64,000 bases of DNA, taken from assembly GCF_014646235.1 (NCBI RefSeq), contig NZ_BMNB01000013.1, forward strand, positions 1 through 64,000. The letters run 5' to 3'. Origin of the DNA: Micromonospora sonchi (GTDB lineage: Bacteria > Actinomycetota > Actinomycetes > Mycobacteriales > Micromonosporaceae). Below are positions 18,872 through 28,339 of the stretch, piece after piece (the stretch's first letter is position 1; every line of letters starts with the position of its first letter). The position numbers were made by a program, and so were the translations under genes. The notes beneath the pieces were generated by a model. The model searched no databases and was not told where the DNA came from. It saw nothing but the letters and a program-made list of their open reading frames with translations.

Positions 18872-21001
18872 TCACTCCCCCGGCGTCGACTTGGCGATCT
18901 GCATCAGGAACTCGATGTTGGTCCGGGACTTCTTGAGCTGGTCCAGCAGGAGATCGAGCGACGCCTGCGAGTCCAGCGAGTGCAGCACCTTGCGGAGCTT
19001 GTGCACGATGGCCAGTTCCTCCGGCGCGAGCAGGATCTCCTCCTTGCGGGTACCGGACGCGCTGACATCCACGGCCGGGAAGGTCCGCTTGTCGGCGATC
19101 TTCCGGTCCAGCTTCAGCTCCGCGTTACCGGTGCCCTTGAACTCCTCGAAGATGACCGTGTCCGCCATGGAGCCGGTCTCCACCAGCGCGGTGGCGAGGA
19201 TGGTCAGGGAGCCGCCGTTCTCGATGTTGCGGGCCGCGCCGAGGAACCGCTTCGGCGGGTAGAGCGCGGTCGAGTCGATACCACCCGACATGATCCGGCC
19301 GCTGGCCGGTGCCGCCAGGTTGTACGACCGGCCCAGCCGGGTCACCGAGTCGAGCAGTACGACCACGTCGTGGCCCAACTCGACCAGGCGCTTGGCCCGC
19401 TCGATCGCCAGCTCGGCGACGGTGGTGTGGTCCTGCGGCGGACGGTCGAACGTGGCCGCGATGACCTCGCCCTTGACCGAGCGCTGCATGTCGGTGACCT
19501 CTTCGGGCCGCTCGTCGACCAGCACCACCATCAGGTGGCACTCCGGGTTGTTGTGCGTGATCGCGTTCGCGAGCGCCTGGAGCACCATGGTCTTACCGGC
19601 CTTCGGCGGCGAGACGATCAGCGCCCGCTGTCCCTTCCCGATCGGCATGACCAGGTCGATCACCCGGGTGGTGAGGATGTGCGGCTCGGTCTCCAGCCGC
19701 AACCGCTCCTGCGGGTAGAGCGGGGTGAGCTTGTAGAACTCCGGCCGCCGCTTCGCCTCGTCCGGTTCCATCCCGTTGATGGTGTCCAGCCGGACCAGCG
19801 GGTTGTACTTGTCGCGCCGCTGCTCCCCGTCGCGGGCCGCCCGCACCGCACCGGTGATCGCGTCACCGCGCCGCAGGCCGTACTTCTTGATCTGGGACAT
19901 CGACACGTACACGTCGTTCGGCCCGGCCAGGTACCCGGTGGTCCGGACGAAGGCATAGTTGTCGAGCACGTCCACGATGCCGGCCACGGGTACGAGCACG
20001 TCGTCCTCGCCGACCTGCGGCTCGCGGCCACCGTCGCCACCGGACTCGCGCTCGCCGCGGCCCCCGCGCCGACGGTCCCGGAAGCGGCTGCGCCGACTAC
20101 GCCGGCCACTGCCGTCGCCATCGTCGTCGCCGTCGTTGTCCCGCTCGGCCCGCTGCCCGCGGTCGTTACGCTCGCCGCGCTCGGCGGTCCGCTCGCCGCC
20201 ACGTTCGGTCCGCTCGCCACGCTCGGTGGTCCGCTCGGCGCCACGCTCGGTGGTCCGCTCGCCGCCACGTTCGGTCCGCTCGCCACGCTCGGTGGTCCGC
20301 TCGGCGCCACGCTCGGTGGTCCGCTCGGCGCCACGCTCGGTGGTCCGCTCAGCCCGCTCGGCGCCACGCTCGGTGGTCCGCTCAGCCCGCTCGGCGCCAC
20401 GCTCGGTGGTCCGCTCGGCCCGCTCGCCACGCTCGGTGGTCCGCTCAGCCCGCTCGGCGCCACGCTCGGCTCGCTCGGTGGTCCGCTCGCCACGGTCCTC
20501 GTGCTCGGCGCGATCGCTCCGCTCGCCGCGGTCGCGGCCGGTCCGGCCCTCGGCCCGCTCGCCGGCCTCCACGACGGTCTCCTCGGCGCGAGGCTCGGCC
20601 GCGGCCGCCCGGCTGCGCCGGGTCCGGGTGGTACGCCCCTCGGTCTCGACGCTCGCCGCTGGCTGCTCGGCGTCACGCCGTTCGGCCTTCGGCTGCTCAG
20701 CCGTGTCGCGTACCTCCGCGTGGACCTCCTCGCGGACCGGGGCAGCGGCCGCCGCGACCTCGGCCCGTGGTCGAGGGGCCCCGGCAGCGCCGCCCTGCCG
20801 CTCGGTGATCGCGCTGATCAGCTCGCCCTTGCGCATGCGAGCCGTCCCCGAGATGCCGAGCGACGCGGCCAGGCTCTGCAGCTCCGGCAGCAGCATTGCC
20901 GACAGCCCCGTGCCGCTGCGCCGGCGGCGGGCAGGGGCAGCGGTGGTGGCATCGCCAGCGACGTTGGAAACATCCGACGTCACGTCGGTGGTGTCGCTCA
21001 A
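18872..21001 (-). CDS. rho: transcription termination factor Rho with long repetitive insertion
   Basis: This 709-residue hexameric RNA helicase terminates transcription. The Rho_N helix bundle spans about residues 30-70, followed by a disordered insertion of about 250 residues. The RNA-binding cold-shock-like domain is at 330-390 ([20 protein letters not shown]). The ATPase P-loop SPPKAGKT is at 464-471, with [15 protein letters not shown] further on. It is about 290 residues longer than E. coli Rho. The insertion is a TTERG/AER repeat. The start is TTG at 21001 with GGAAGG upstream, an unusual codon for an essential gene and possibly a brake on its own synthesis. Confidence 0.96.
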   Translation of the reverse strand: MSDTTDVTSDVSNVAGDATTAAPARRRRSGTGLSAMLLPELQSLAASLGISGTARMRKGELISAITERQGGAAGAPRPRAEVAAAAAPVREEVHAEVRDTAEQPKAERRDAEQPAASVETEGRTTRTRRSRAAAAEPRAEETVVEAGERAEGRTGRDRGERSDRAEHEDRGERTTERAERGAERAERTTERGERAERTTERGAERAERTTERGAERAERTTERGAERTTERGAERTTERGERTERGGERTTERGAERTTERGERTERGGERTAERGERNDRGQRAERDNDGDDDGDGSGRRSRRSRFRDRRRGGRGERESGGDGGREPQVGEDDVLVPVAGIVDVLDNYAFVRTTGYLAGPNDVYVSMSQIKKYGLRRGDAITGAVRAARDGEQRRDKYNPLVRLDTINGMEPDEAKRRPEFYKLTPLYPQERLRLETEPHILTTRVIDLVMPIGKGQRALIVSPPKAGKTMVLQALANAITHNNPECHLMVVLVDERPEEVTDMQRSVKGEVIAATFDRPPQDHTTVAELAIERAKRLVELGHDVVVLLDSVTRLGRSYNLAAPASGRIMSGGIDSTALYPPKRFLGAARNIENGGSLTILATALVETGSMADTVIFEEFKGTGNAELKLDRKIADKRTFPAVDVSASGTRKEEILLAPEELAIVHKLRKVLHSLDSQASLDLLLDQLKKSRTNIEFLMQIAKSTPGE
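20177..20503 (-). repeat. coding tandem repeat in rho (TTERGAER units)
   Basis: Residues about 167-275 of Rho consist of permuted units such as [18 protein letters not shown] and TERGGERT. At DNA level they are 15-24-nt tandem copies of a GCTCGGTGGTCCGCTCGGCG-like unit. The result is an alternating Arg/Glu polyampholyte. Such near-identical copies can expand or contract by slippage or recombination, and short-read assemblies could miscount them. Confidence 0.9.
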
Positions 21002-21296
21002 TGGATTCCTTCCCTCGATAGGCCGGGACTGCCCGGAATCGACAATCAGGTGGCCGGGCGGCCTCGGTGCACCCGCCTCGCATGACGCTCTGCGGGAGTC
21101 TGTGACACAGCAGCCGGTCGGTCGCCCGACCCACCAGTGAGCCGGTGAGCGGGTTTCGCCGTCTGCGGCGACCGGTGAAGACTGCGGTGCGGCGTGGGCC
21201 TAGGCAGGAATGACGGGCTTACCGCCGAAAGCTTCGGGGGTGCGCCGACCCGCAGGAGATCGCATGCTTCGCGGCTGTGCTAAGTCTAGAGCGTAA
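21002..21296 (-). promoter_or_regulatory. rho leader region
   Basis: This is a 295-nt gap between thrB and rho with no gene-like frame. On the minus strand a TAGACT -10-like box lies near 21285, only about 10 nt outside the thrB start-distal end, which would give a leader of roughly 270 nt. Small dyads occur, for example CGCCG/CGGCG at 21157-21170. Long untranslated rho leaders that allow Rho to terminate its own transcript are known in other bacteria. Here this is an inference from length alone. Confidence 0.35.
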
Positions 21297-22241
21297 TCAA
21301 CTCTTCCGACCTGCGGCAACAGGGTCCCGCTCCGCGTGTCCGAGTCTACCCCGCCCAACCTGTGCGCCGGGTACGTCTACCGGCAACCGCAAAACTCGCC
21401 AATCTGTTCCCGGTTCGAAGCCTTTGGGCAGCTCAGACAGGGCGAGCACGGTCGGGCCGGCCCCACTGACCACCGCCGCCACACCCATCTCACGCAACCC
21501 GTTGACCAAGGCGGCCGTGGCCGGCATCGAAGATGCGCGGCTGTTTTGGTGCAGCCGGTCGGCGGTGGCCGGCAGCAGCAGTGCCGGCTGCATGGTCAGC
21601 GCGTGCACCAGCAGGGCCGCGCGGCCGGCGTTGAAGGCGGCGTCGCCGTGCGGCACGGTCGCCGGCAGCACCGCGCGGGCCGACGCGGTCAGCCCGTGCT
21701 CGGCGGGAATCAGCACCGTCGGACGTACGCCGTCGGCCACCGGCAGCGACACCGCCCGTGCCCCGGAGGGTTCCGTCCAGGCCACGGTGAAACCACCGAG
21801 CAGGCAGGGTGCCACATTGTCCGGGTGGCCCTCGATCCGGGCGACGAGCCGTAGCACGGCATCCTCGTCGAGGCAGCGTTTTCCGTCCACCACCAGGGCC
21901 CGGGCCAGCAGCACACCGGCGACGATCGCTGCCGAGGAGGAGCCGAGCCCGCGCGCCTGCGGAATGCGGTTCACGCACTCCACCGCCAACCCCGACGGCT
22001 GTCCGCCAAGTTCGTCGAAGGCCGTCCGCATCGCGCGGACCACGAGGTGTTCGTCGTCGACCGGCAGCTGGCCGGCACCCTCGCCGGTCACCGCCACCGT
22101 CACGCCGCCGGTCGTCACCTCGGCGGACACGTCGTCGTAGAGCGCGAGGGCCAAACCCAACGCGTCGAAGCCCGGCCCCAGGTTCGCACTGGTGGCGGGA
22201 ACCCGGACCCGGACCGGCCCGGCGGCGAATGTGGTCGACAC
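21297..22241 (-). CDS. thrB: homoserine kinase
   Basis: This 314-residue GHMP kinase phosphorylates homoserine for threonine synthesis. The N-terminal VRVPATSANLGPGFDALGLAL and the phosphate-binding loop PQARGLGSSSAAIVAGVLLA are diagnostic. GTG start at 22241. Unlike most actinobacteria, it does not directly follow thrC; an MFS gene and an RND gene intervene. Confidence 0.96.
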   Translation of the reverse strand: MSTTFAAGPVRVRVPATSANLGPGFDALGLALALYDDVSAEVTTGGVTVAVTGEGAGQLPVDDEHLVVRAMRTAFDELGGQPSGLAVECVNRIPQARGLGSSSAAIVAGVLLARALVVDGKRCLDEDAVLRLVARIEGHPDNVAPCLLGGFTVAWTEPSGARAVSLPVADGVRPTVLIPAEHGLTASARAVLPATVPHGDAAFNAGRAALLVHALTMQPALLLPATADRLHQNSRASSMPATAALVNGLREMGVAAVVSGAGPTVLALSELPKGFEPGTDWRVLRLPVDVPGAQVGRGRLGHAERDPVAAGRKS

Positions 22242-22347
22242 GGGCCCATGCTAGGGCTCGTTGCCGACGTCACCGAACGCCGCCCGGTTCCTGGGATTCC
22301 CAGAACGATCGGTCGAGCCTGATTCATGAACCGGACGGTGGGGCGGT

Positions 22348-23610
22348 TTACGGGCGGCCGGTGGTCTGCCGCACCGCATTCTGGGCCGACCCGGCAGCCG
22401 GCGTGACGAGCGAGAGCCGACGCGTGGCGATCCGCCAGCCGATCGCGTACACCAGCGTGACCAGGCCGCAGCCGGCCAGCACGACGCGCTCGTCCACCAC
22501 GTCCACCACTCCCGCCACCACCAGCTGGCTGACCGAGATCGCCAGGGTCGCCAGCATCATGTCGGTGGCGAACACCCGCCCGCGCAACCGGTCCGGCACC
22601 TCTACCTGCAACGCGAAGTTGGACATCACCCAGTTGCTGCCGCCGGCGAAGTGCGCCACGAAGACCAGGACCAGCACCAGCGGGAACCAGGGCGCCACCG
22701 AGGCGCCGAGGTAGGCCAGTCCGTACGCCGACATGGACAGTGCCAGCCCCGGCAGCAGCCACGCACGGTTGGTCAACACCCGGCGCATCAGGATCGGGCC
22801 GACCAGGGCGCCCGCGCCGCGTACCGCGAACAGCAGGCCGGCGCCCACCGGGCCGACCGCGTACACCCCGGCGAGCAGCGGGAAGACGGTCAGCACGCCA
22901 TTACCCAGGCCCACCGCCGACTTCACCGTCACCAGCGCCAACACCCGCGGGCGGTGCCCGATGTAGCCCAGCGCCTCGCGGATGGCCGTCCAGGTCCGTG
23001 GTGCCGCACCGCCCTGCTGCTGCGGGGCCTGCAACGGCCGACGGATGAGCGTGGTCAGACCGGCGGCGGCGACCAGGGCGGTCCCGCCGATCCAGAAACA
23101 GACGTACGGCCCGGCCACGGCGGTGAGCACGCCACCGAGCGACGCGCCGACGATGGTCATCGTGCCCCACGCCGACCCGGCCACCGCGTTACCGGCGGCC
23201 AGTTCCTCGGAGTCGAGCACGTTGGGCACGGCGGCCTGCGCGGCCGGGGAGTAGAACGCCTTGGCCACCGCGACCACACCGATGCCGAGCATGGCCAGCC
23301 AGGCCGTATCGGCGCCGCGCACACCGAGCAGGAGCAGCACGCCGGCCAGCGCGGCGACGTTCGCGACCATCATGATCTTACGGCGGTCGAACCGGTCCGC
23401 GATGGTGCCGGTGTACGGCAGCAGCAGCGCCACGATGCCGGTGTCCACGGCGAGCACCAACGCGCCCCACACACCGCTGCCGGTCAGCTTCGGCAGCAGA
23501 ACCAGCAGCGGCACCATGACGAACCAGTCGGCACCGAACACGACCAGTTGGGCCATGAACAGGTTGCGGAAGTTCCGGTTACGGGTGAGGACGGAGAGGG
23601 TGGACGCCAC
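22348..23610 (-). CDS. MFS transporter
   Basis: This 420-residue integral membrane protein has about 12 helices. The MFS loop signature appears as GTIADRFDRRKIM. It resembles the MFS_3/enterobactin-exporter-like group. I chose GTG at 23610 (VASTLSVLTRNRNFRNLF) because the N-terminus then matches the family. An in-frame extension upstream would run into the hairpin at 23661-23700. Substrate unknown; export of a small molecule is the likely role. Confidence 0.85.
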   Translation of the reverse strand: MASTLSVLTRNRNFRNLFMAQLVVFGADWFVMVPLLVLLPKLTGSGVWGALVLAVDTGIVALLLPYTGTIADRFDRRKIMMVANVAALAGVLLLLGVRGADTAWLAMLGIGVVAVAKAFYSPAAQAAVPNVLDSEELAAGNAVAGSAWGTMTIVGASLGGVLTAVAGPYVCFWIGGTALVAAAGLTTLIRRPLQAPQQQGGAAPRTWTAIREALGYIGHRPRVLALVTVKSAVGLGNGVLTVFPLLAGVYAVGPVGAGLLFAVRGAGALVGPILMRRVLTNRAWLLPGLALSMSAYGLAYLGASVAPWFPLVLVLVFVAHFAGGSNWVMSNFALQVEVPDRLRGRVFATDMMLATLAISVSQLVVAGVVDVVDERVVLAGCGLVTLVYAIGWRIATRRLSLVTPAAGSAQNAVRQTTGRP

Positions 23611-23660
23611 GGGCGGACCATACCGGGCAGTTTCCGGTGGTCGAGTCGCAGCGCGGACAT

Positions 23661-23700
23661 GCGACGTCCCCGGTGGATCGGGACCCACCGGGGACGTCGC
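23661..23700 (-). terminator. hairpin terminator after RND gene
   Basis: Sixteen-base perfect arms (GCGACGTCCCCGGTGG at 23661-23676 and its complement at 23685-23700) have an 8-nt loop and start 10 nt past the RND transporter stop. It separates the RND gene from the MFS gene, so they are likely independent units. Confidence 0.8.
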
Positions 23701-23710
23701 GTCGGCCTGC

Positions 23711-26700
23711 TCAGCTGCTGGGCGGGAAGGGCGACTGGCGGCTCTTCGGCAGCCGGAGCACCTCGAACTGGTCGGTGCCGTCCACCAGCGCGCCCGAGGG
23801 TGCCGCCGGCACCGGCCGGCTCTGCGGCGCGGGGGCGTCGGCCCCGGCCGAGGCGCCCACCGGAATCGACTCGGCTGCGGCCGGCTCGCTCTCGACCCGG
23901 TCCGGGCCGGTGTCCGGTCGCTCGTCGACGACGGTCGCGCCGGACCGGCGCTGGCGCCGCGTCCGTAGCGACTGCTTGGTGTCCTCCACCATCGCGTACA
24001 GCGTCGGCACCAGGATCAGGGTGAGCAGGGTGGAGCTGAGCAGCCCACCGATCACCACGACCGCCAGCGGCCGGGAGATGAAACCGCCCTCGCCGGTGAG
24101 CCCGAAGGCCATCGGCATCAACGCGAAGATGGTGGCGATCGCGGTCATCAGGATCGGGCGCAGCCGGTGCCGGCCACCCTCGACCACCGCCTCCCGTACG
24201 CCCAAGCCCTGGGCGCGGTACTGGTTCACCAGGTCCAGCAGCACGATGGCGTTGGTCACCACGATGCCGACCAGCATCAGCACGCCGATCAGCGCCGGCA
24301 CGCTCAGCGCGGTGCCGGTGGCCAGCAGCAGGGCGACCGCGCCGGTGGCCGCGAACGGGATGGAGACCAGCAGGATCAGCGCCTGGACCATGCTGCGGAA
24401 CGTCGCCATCATGATCAGGAAGACGATCGCGATCGCGGCCAGCACGGCCAGGAACAGGTCGCCGAAGGTCTCCCGCTGCTCGGCACCGACCCCGCCGAGC
24501 GTGAGCGTCGCACCCGGCACGTCGATCGCGTCGAGCCGGTTCTCCAGCTCCTTGCTGATCGCGCCGAGGTCGGAGCCGGTGACCGTGCCGGTCACCGAGA
24601 CACTGCGTTCGCCGTCGATCCGCCGGACCTGCTGCGGCCCCTCGGTCTCGGTGACCTCGGCGATGGCGTCCAGCCGCACCGGGCCGACCGGCAGCGCCTT
24701 CAGCTCCGCCACCGTCACCGGCGGCTGCGCCGACAGGCGCAGCACCACGTCCCGCCGGCCGCCGTCGAGGCTCACCTGGCCCATCGGCGTACCGCGGAAC
24801 GCCTGCCCCACCAGCTCGCCGACCGCGGCCTCACTGAGCCCGGCCCGGCTGGCGGCGACCCGGTCGACCGTCACGTCGATCCGCGGCACCCGGTCGGCCA
24901 GGGTGGTCGACACGTCCTCGACGCCCGCGATACCGGCCAGCGCCGCCTGGGCCTGCTCGGCGGCGCGGGCCAGCGCCTCCGGCTCGGCGGCCCGGACCAC
25001 CACCGCCAGCTCGTTGGCGGACGCCCCGCCCTGACCCGCCGGGAAGGTGATCTCGCCGGCCGCCGGGCCGAGCTGCGCCAACCGCTCCCGCAGGATGCCG
25101 CGCATCTCGGCGGCGTCGGTGTCGCCGTCGAGCCGCAGCGCGTAGCTGGCCACGTTGTTGCCGGCGCGGCCGCCCCACGGCGTGTCACCGCCGCCGGCGG
25201 TCACCTGGTACGACCGGACGCCCGGGGTGTCCGCCAGCACCTCCTCGACGCGTCGGGCCGCGGCGTCGGTCCCGGCCAGCCCGGTACCGACCGGCAGCTC
25301 CTGCCGGATGTTGAGGGTGTCCTGGCCGGAGTCGTCGAGGAAGTTGGTCTCCAGCTGACGGGCCAGGCCGAAGGTGCCGGCCAGCACGAGCAGGCTGGCG
25401 GCCAGCGTCGCCCAGCGGTAGGCCCGCCGGCCGGTGGCGAACCGGATGACCGGCAGGTACGCCCGTTGCAGGGGGCTGCGCAGCTCGCGCTGCTCGGCGG
25501 CCCGGCGGATCGCGGCACCGTCGGCCCCGGTCACCGGCTTGAGGAACCAGTACGCGAGCACCGGGACCACCGTCAACGAGACCAGCAGCGAGGCGAGCAA
25601 CGCCACGGTGACGGTGATCGCGAACGGCGCGAACAGTTGGCCGACAAAGCCGCCGACCAGGGCGATCGGGGCGAAGACCGCCACCGTGGTCAGGGTGGAC
25701 GCGGTGACCGCCCCGGCCACCTCACGGACGGCGGTGAGGATCGCCCCGCGCTTCGCTCCGCCGTACGTCAGGTGGCGCTTGATGTTCTCCAGCACGACGA
25801 TCGAGTCGTCCACCACCCGGCCGACGGCGACGGTCAACGCGCCGAGGGTGAGCAGGTTGAGCGAGTAGTCGCCGATCCAGAGCGCGAGCAGCGCGACCAC
25901 CACGGACAGTGGGATGGAGACCGCGGTGACCACCGTGGAGCGCACCGACAGCAGGAACACCAGGATGACCACCACGGCCATGATCAGACCCAGCAGGCCC
26001 TCGGTGCTCAGCGTCTCGATGGACTTCTCCACGAAGGGTGCCTGGTCGAGCACGACGGTCAGCTCGGCATCGGTGGCCTCGCGCAGCTCGGCGAGCCGCT
26101 CGGTGACCGCGTGCGAGATCTCCACGGCGTTGCCGTCCGGGTCCGCGGTGACCGCGATACCCAGGCTCTCCGCGCCGTTGGTCCGGGTGATCGCCGTGGC
26201 CGGGGCGAGCTGTTCGGAGACCGTGGCGACGTCGCCGAGGCGGACCGGGCCCTTCTTGCCGGCCGGCGGCGCGACGACGATGCCGCGCAACTCGTCCAGC
26301 GTGGTCAGCGGGGCACCGACCTGCACCGGCAGGCTGCGCTCACCGTCGACCACGGCGCCAGCCGGCACCGTCACCCCGTTGACCCGCAACGCGGTGCCGA
26401 TGGCGGTCGGCGGCACCTTCGCCCTGGCCAGCTTGGCCGGATCGGGCGAGATCACCACGAGGTCGTTCCGGACGCCGGTCAGCTCGACGCTGCGGACGCC
26501 CTCGATCGCCGCCAGCTCCGGCACCACGGTGTCGCGCAGCTTGCCGGCCAGGGCGCGCTCGTCGCCACCACCGCTCGCGGCCAGTACCACGGCGGGCAGG
26601 TCGTCGGTGCTGCCCGCGAAGATCTGCGGGTCGACGCCCTCGGGCAGGCGGGTACGGTTCAGCGCGGTCTGCATCCTGCCGACCACGTCGTCCAGGTCGG

Positions 26701-26998
26701 TGCCGAACTCGTACTGGACGGTGATGGTGGTGAGACCCTCACGGGAGGTGGAGGTGACGGTGTCGAGGTCGGGAATGCCGCGCAGGCTGTTCTCGATCGG
26801 CTCGGTCACCTGCGACTCGACGACCTCCGGCGCGGCGCCGGGGTACGAGGCCACGATGAAGGCGGCGGGAAACTCCAGCGACGGCAGGAGTTGCTGCTTC
26901 AGCGACGGCACGGCGTACACACCGAACGCCGTGGTCACCACCGCGATGAGGGCTACCAGCCCCCGGTTGGCGAGGCTGAATCTGGCGAGCAGCGACAT
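23711..26998 (-). CDS. RND-family efflux transporter (AcrB/HAE1-like)
   Basis: This 1095-residue inner-membrane pump has the duplicated RND layout: one helix, a large periplasmic-type loop, six helices, then the same again. Seen segments include FSLANRGLVALIAVVTTAFGVYAVPSL at the N-terminus, VGRVVDDSIVVLENI and ATIFALMPMAFGLTGEGGF. The last 80 residues are a hydrophilic Pro/Ala/Glu tail. No membrane-fusion or outer-membrane partner lies nearby, which is normal in actinobacteria. ATG at 26998. Substrate unknown. Confidence 0.9.
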   Translation of the reverse strand: MSLLARFSLANRGLVALIAVVTTAFGVYAVPSLKQQLLPSLEFPAAFIVASYPGAAPEVVESQVTEPIENSLRGIPDLDTVTSTSREGLTTITVQYEFGTDLDDVVGRMQTALNRTRLPEGVDPQIFAGSTDDLPAVVLAASGGGDERALAGKLRDTVVPELAAIEGVRSVELTGVRNDLVVISPDPAKLARAKVPPTAIGTALRVNGVTVPAGAVVDGERSLPVQVGAPLTTLDELRGIVVAPPAGKKGPVRLGDVATVSEQLAPATAITRTNGAESLGIAVTADPDGNAVEISHAVTERLAELREATDAELTVVLDQAPFVEKSIETLSTEGLLGLIMAVVVILVFLLSVRSTVVTAVSIPLSVVVALLALWIGDYSLNLLTLGALTVAVGRVVDDSIVVLENIKRHLTYGGAKRGAILTAVREVAGAVTASTLTTVAVFAPIALVGGFVGQLFAPFAITVTVALLASLLVSLTVVPVLAYWFLKPVTGADGAAIRRAAEQRELRSPLQRAYLPVIRFATGRRAYRWATLAASLLVLAGTFGLARQLETNFLDDSGQDTLNIRQELPVGTGLAGTDAAARRVEEVLADTPGVRSYQVTAGGGDTPWGGRAGNNVASYALRLDGDTDAAEMRGILRERLAQLGPAAGEITFPAGQGGASANELAVVVRAAEPEALARAAEQAQAALAGIAGVEDVSTTLADRVPRIDVTVDRVAASRAGLSEAAVGELVGQAFRGTPMGQVSLDGGRRDVVLRLSAQPPVTVAELKALPVGPVRLDAIAEVTETEGPQQVRRIDGERSVSVTGTVTGSDLGAISKELENRLDAIDVPGATLTLGGVGAEQRETFGDLFLAVLAAIAIVFLIMMATFRSMVQALILLVSIPFAATGAVALLLATGTALSVPALIGVLMLVGIVVTNAIVLLDLVNQYRAQGLGVREAVVEGGRHRLRPILMTAIATIFALMPMAFGLTGEGGFISRPLAVVVIGGLLSSTLLTLILVPTLYAMVEDTKQSLRTRRQRRSGATVVDERPDTGPDRVESEPAAAESIPVGASAGADAPAPQSRPVPAAPSGALVDGTDQFEVLRLPKSRQSPFPPSS

Positions 26999-27154
26999 CG
27001 GTGTGGCTCACTCCTGAGGGAGACGGTCCTGGGGTACGAGCAGTGTGCCCGACCCGATCCGCCCGTCGGTCTCCGGGGCGGCACCGATCCCCAACGATGC
27101 TGAAGAGATCGACTTCGCCGCTGACTCATGATCAACGGTGGGTGGAGTGGGGGG

Positions 27155-28204
27155 TCAGGTGAGGTCCAGGGAGCGGGCGGCGGCGATCGGGTCGTTGGCG
27201 ATGGTGACCGGGGCGGGGGCGGTGGAGATCGCCCACTCCGGGTCCTTCAGGCCGTGGCCGGTGACCGTGCAGACCACGGTGGACCCGGCCGGCACCCGGC
27301 CGGCGGCGGCCTGCTGGAGCAGGCCCGCCACGCTGGCCGCGCTGCCGAGTTCGACGAATACGCCGACCTCCCGGGCCAGCAGTCGGTACGCGGCGAGGAT
27401 CTCCCGGTCGGTGACCGCCTCGATCAGGCCGCCGGAGGCGTCCCGGGCATCGAGGGCCTTCGTCCAGCTCGCCGGGTTGCCGATCCGGATGGCGGTGGCG
27501 ATGGTGGACGGCTCAGGCACCACCTGCCCGGTGACGATCGGCGCGGCGCCGGCGGCCTGGAAGCCGTACATCCTCGGGGTGCGGCTGGCGTTGCCGGCCG
27601 CCCGGTCCTCGGTGTAGCCCATCCAGTAGGCGGTGATGTTGCCGGCGTTGCCCACCGGCAGGCAGTGGATGTCCGGCGCGTCGCCGAGCGCCTCGACGAT
27701 CTCGAACGCCGCCGTCTTCTGGCCGTGCAGCCGGTCGACGTTGACCGAGTTGACCAGGGCCACCGGGTAGTCCTGGGAGAGCTTCGCGGCCAGGGCCAGG
27801 CAATCGTCGAAGTTGCCGTCGATCTGGAGCAGCTTGGCACCGTGCACCAGCGCCTGGGCCAGCTTGCCCAGCGCGATCTTGCCCTGTGGCACCAGAACCG
27901 CGCAGGTCACCCCGGCCCGGGCCGCGTACGCGGCGGCGGAGGCGCTGGTGTTGCCCGTGGAGGCGCAGATGATCGCCTTGTTACCGGCCTCGATCGCCTT
28001 GGAGACCGCCATCGTCATGCCGCGGTCCTTGAAGGAACCGGTCGGGTTCGCGCCCTCCACCTTGAGGTACACGTCGCAGCCGAGCCGGGCGGAGAGCACC
28101 GGCGCGGGCAGCAACGGGGTGTTCCCCTCGTGGAGGGTGACGATGGGCGTAGCCTCGGTGACCGGCAACCGATCCCGATAGGCGTCGATCAGGCCCCGCC
28201 ACAT
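27155..28204 (-). CDS. thrC: threonine synthase
   Basis: This 349-residue PLP enzyme converts O-phosphohomoserine to threonine. The PLP lysine is Lys59 in [15 protein letters not shown], and the phosphate-binding loop is [16 protein letters not shown] chose ATG at 28204 ([11 protein letters not shown]) because it is preceded by AGGAGA; a longer in-frame reading has no family support. It is of the short class II length found in actinobacteria. Confidence 0.95.
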   Translation of the reverse strand: MWRGLIDAYRDRLPVTEATPIVTLHEGNTPLLPAPVLSARLGCDVYLKVEGANPTGSFKDRGMTMAVSKAIEAGNKAIICASTGNTSASAAAYAARAGVTCAVLVPQGKIALGKLAQALVHGAKLLQIDGNFDDCLALAAKLSQDYPVALVNSVNVDRLHGQKTAAFEIVEALGDAPDIHCLPVGNAGNITAYWMGYTEDRAAGNASRTPRMYGFQAAGAAPIVTGQVVPEPSTIATAIRIGNPASWTKALDARDASGGLIEAVTDREILAAYRLLAREVGVFVELGSAASVAGLLQQAAAGRVPAGSTVVCTVTGHGLKDPEWAISTAPAPVTIANDPIAAARSLDLT

Positions 28205-28339
28205 GTCGCTCTCCTCATTCCTCGTCTGCCCGTTCGGCCGCCACCAGCGTCGCGCAGCCTCGCGAACCGGCTCCGGGCGCACTCCCGTCCACCCACCTGA
28301 CGGGACGCCCCCGTCACAGCATGCGTAGCCGAGTGTCGG

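Noticed and set aside
20177..20503. CRISPR-like or minisatellite array
   Set aside because: The repeat units are contiguous, permuted and in frame within rho, with no unique spacers.
19959..21140. Plus-strand frame with [12 protein letters not shown] repeats
   Set aside because: It is the antisense reading of the rho repeat; the rho frame has the conserved domains.
22287..22306. Imperfect dyad GTTCCTGGG/CCCAGAAC upstream of thrB
   Set aside because: A bulge breaks the symmetry and the stem is short; not enough to call an operator or terminator.
24167..27103. Plus-strand open frame of about 978 codons opposite the RND transporter
   Set aside because: It mirrors the codon pattern of the real gene and contains no recognisable domain; His/Gln/Arg-rich text is typical of antisense frames in this GC range.
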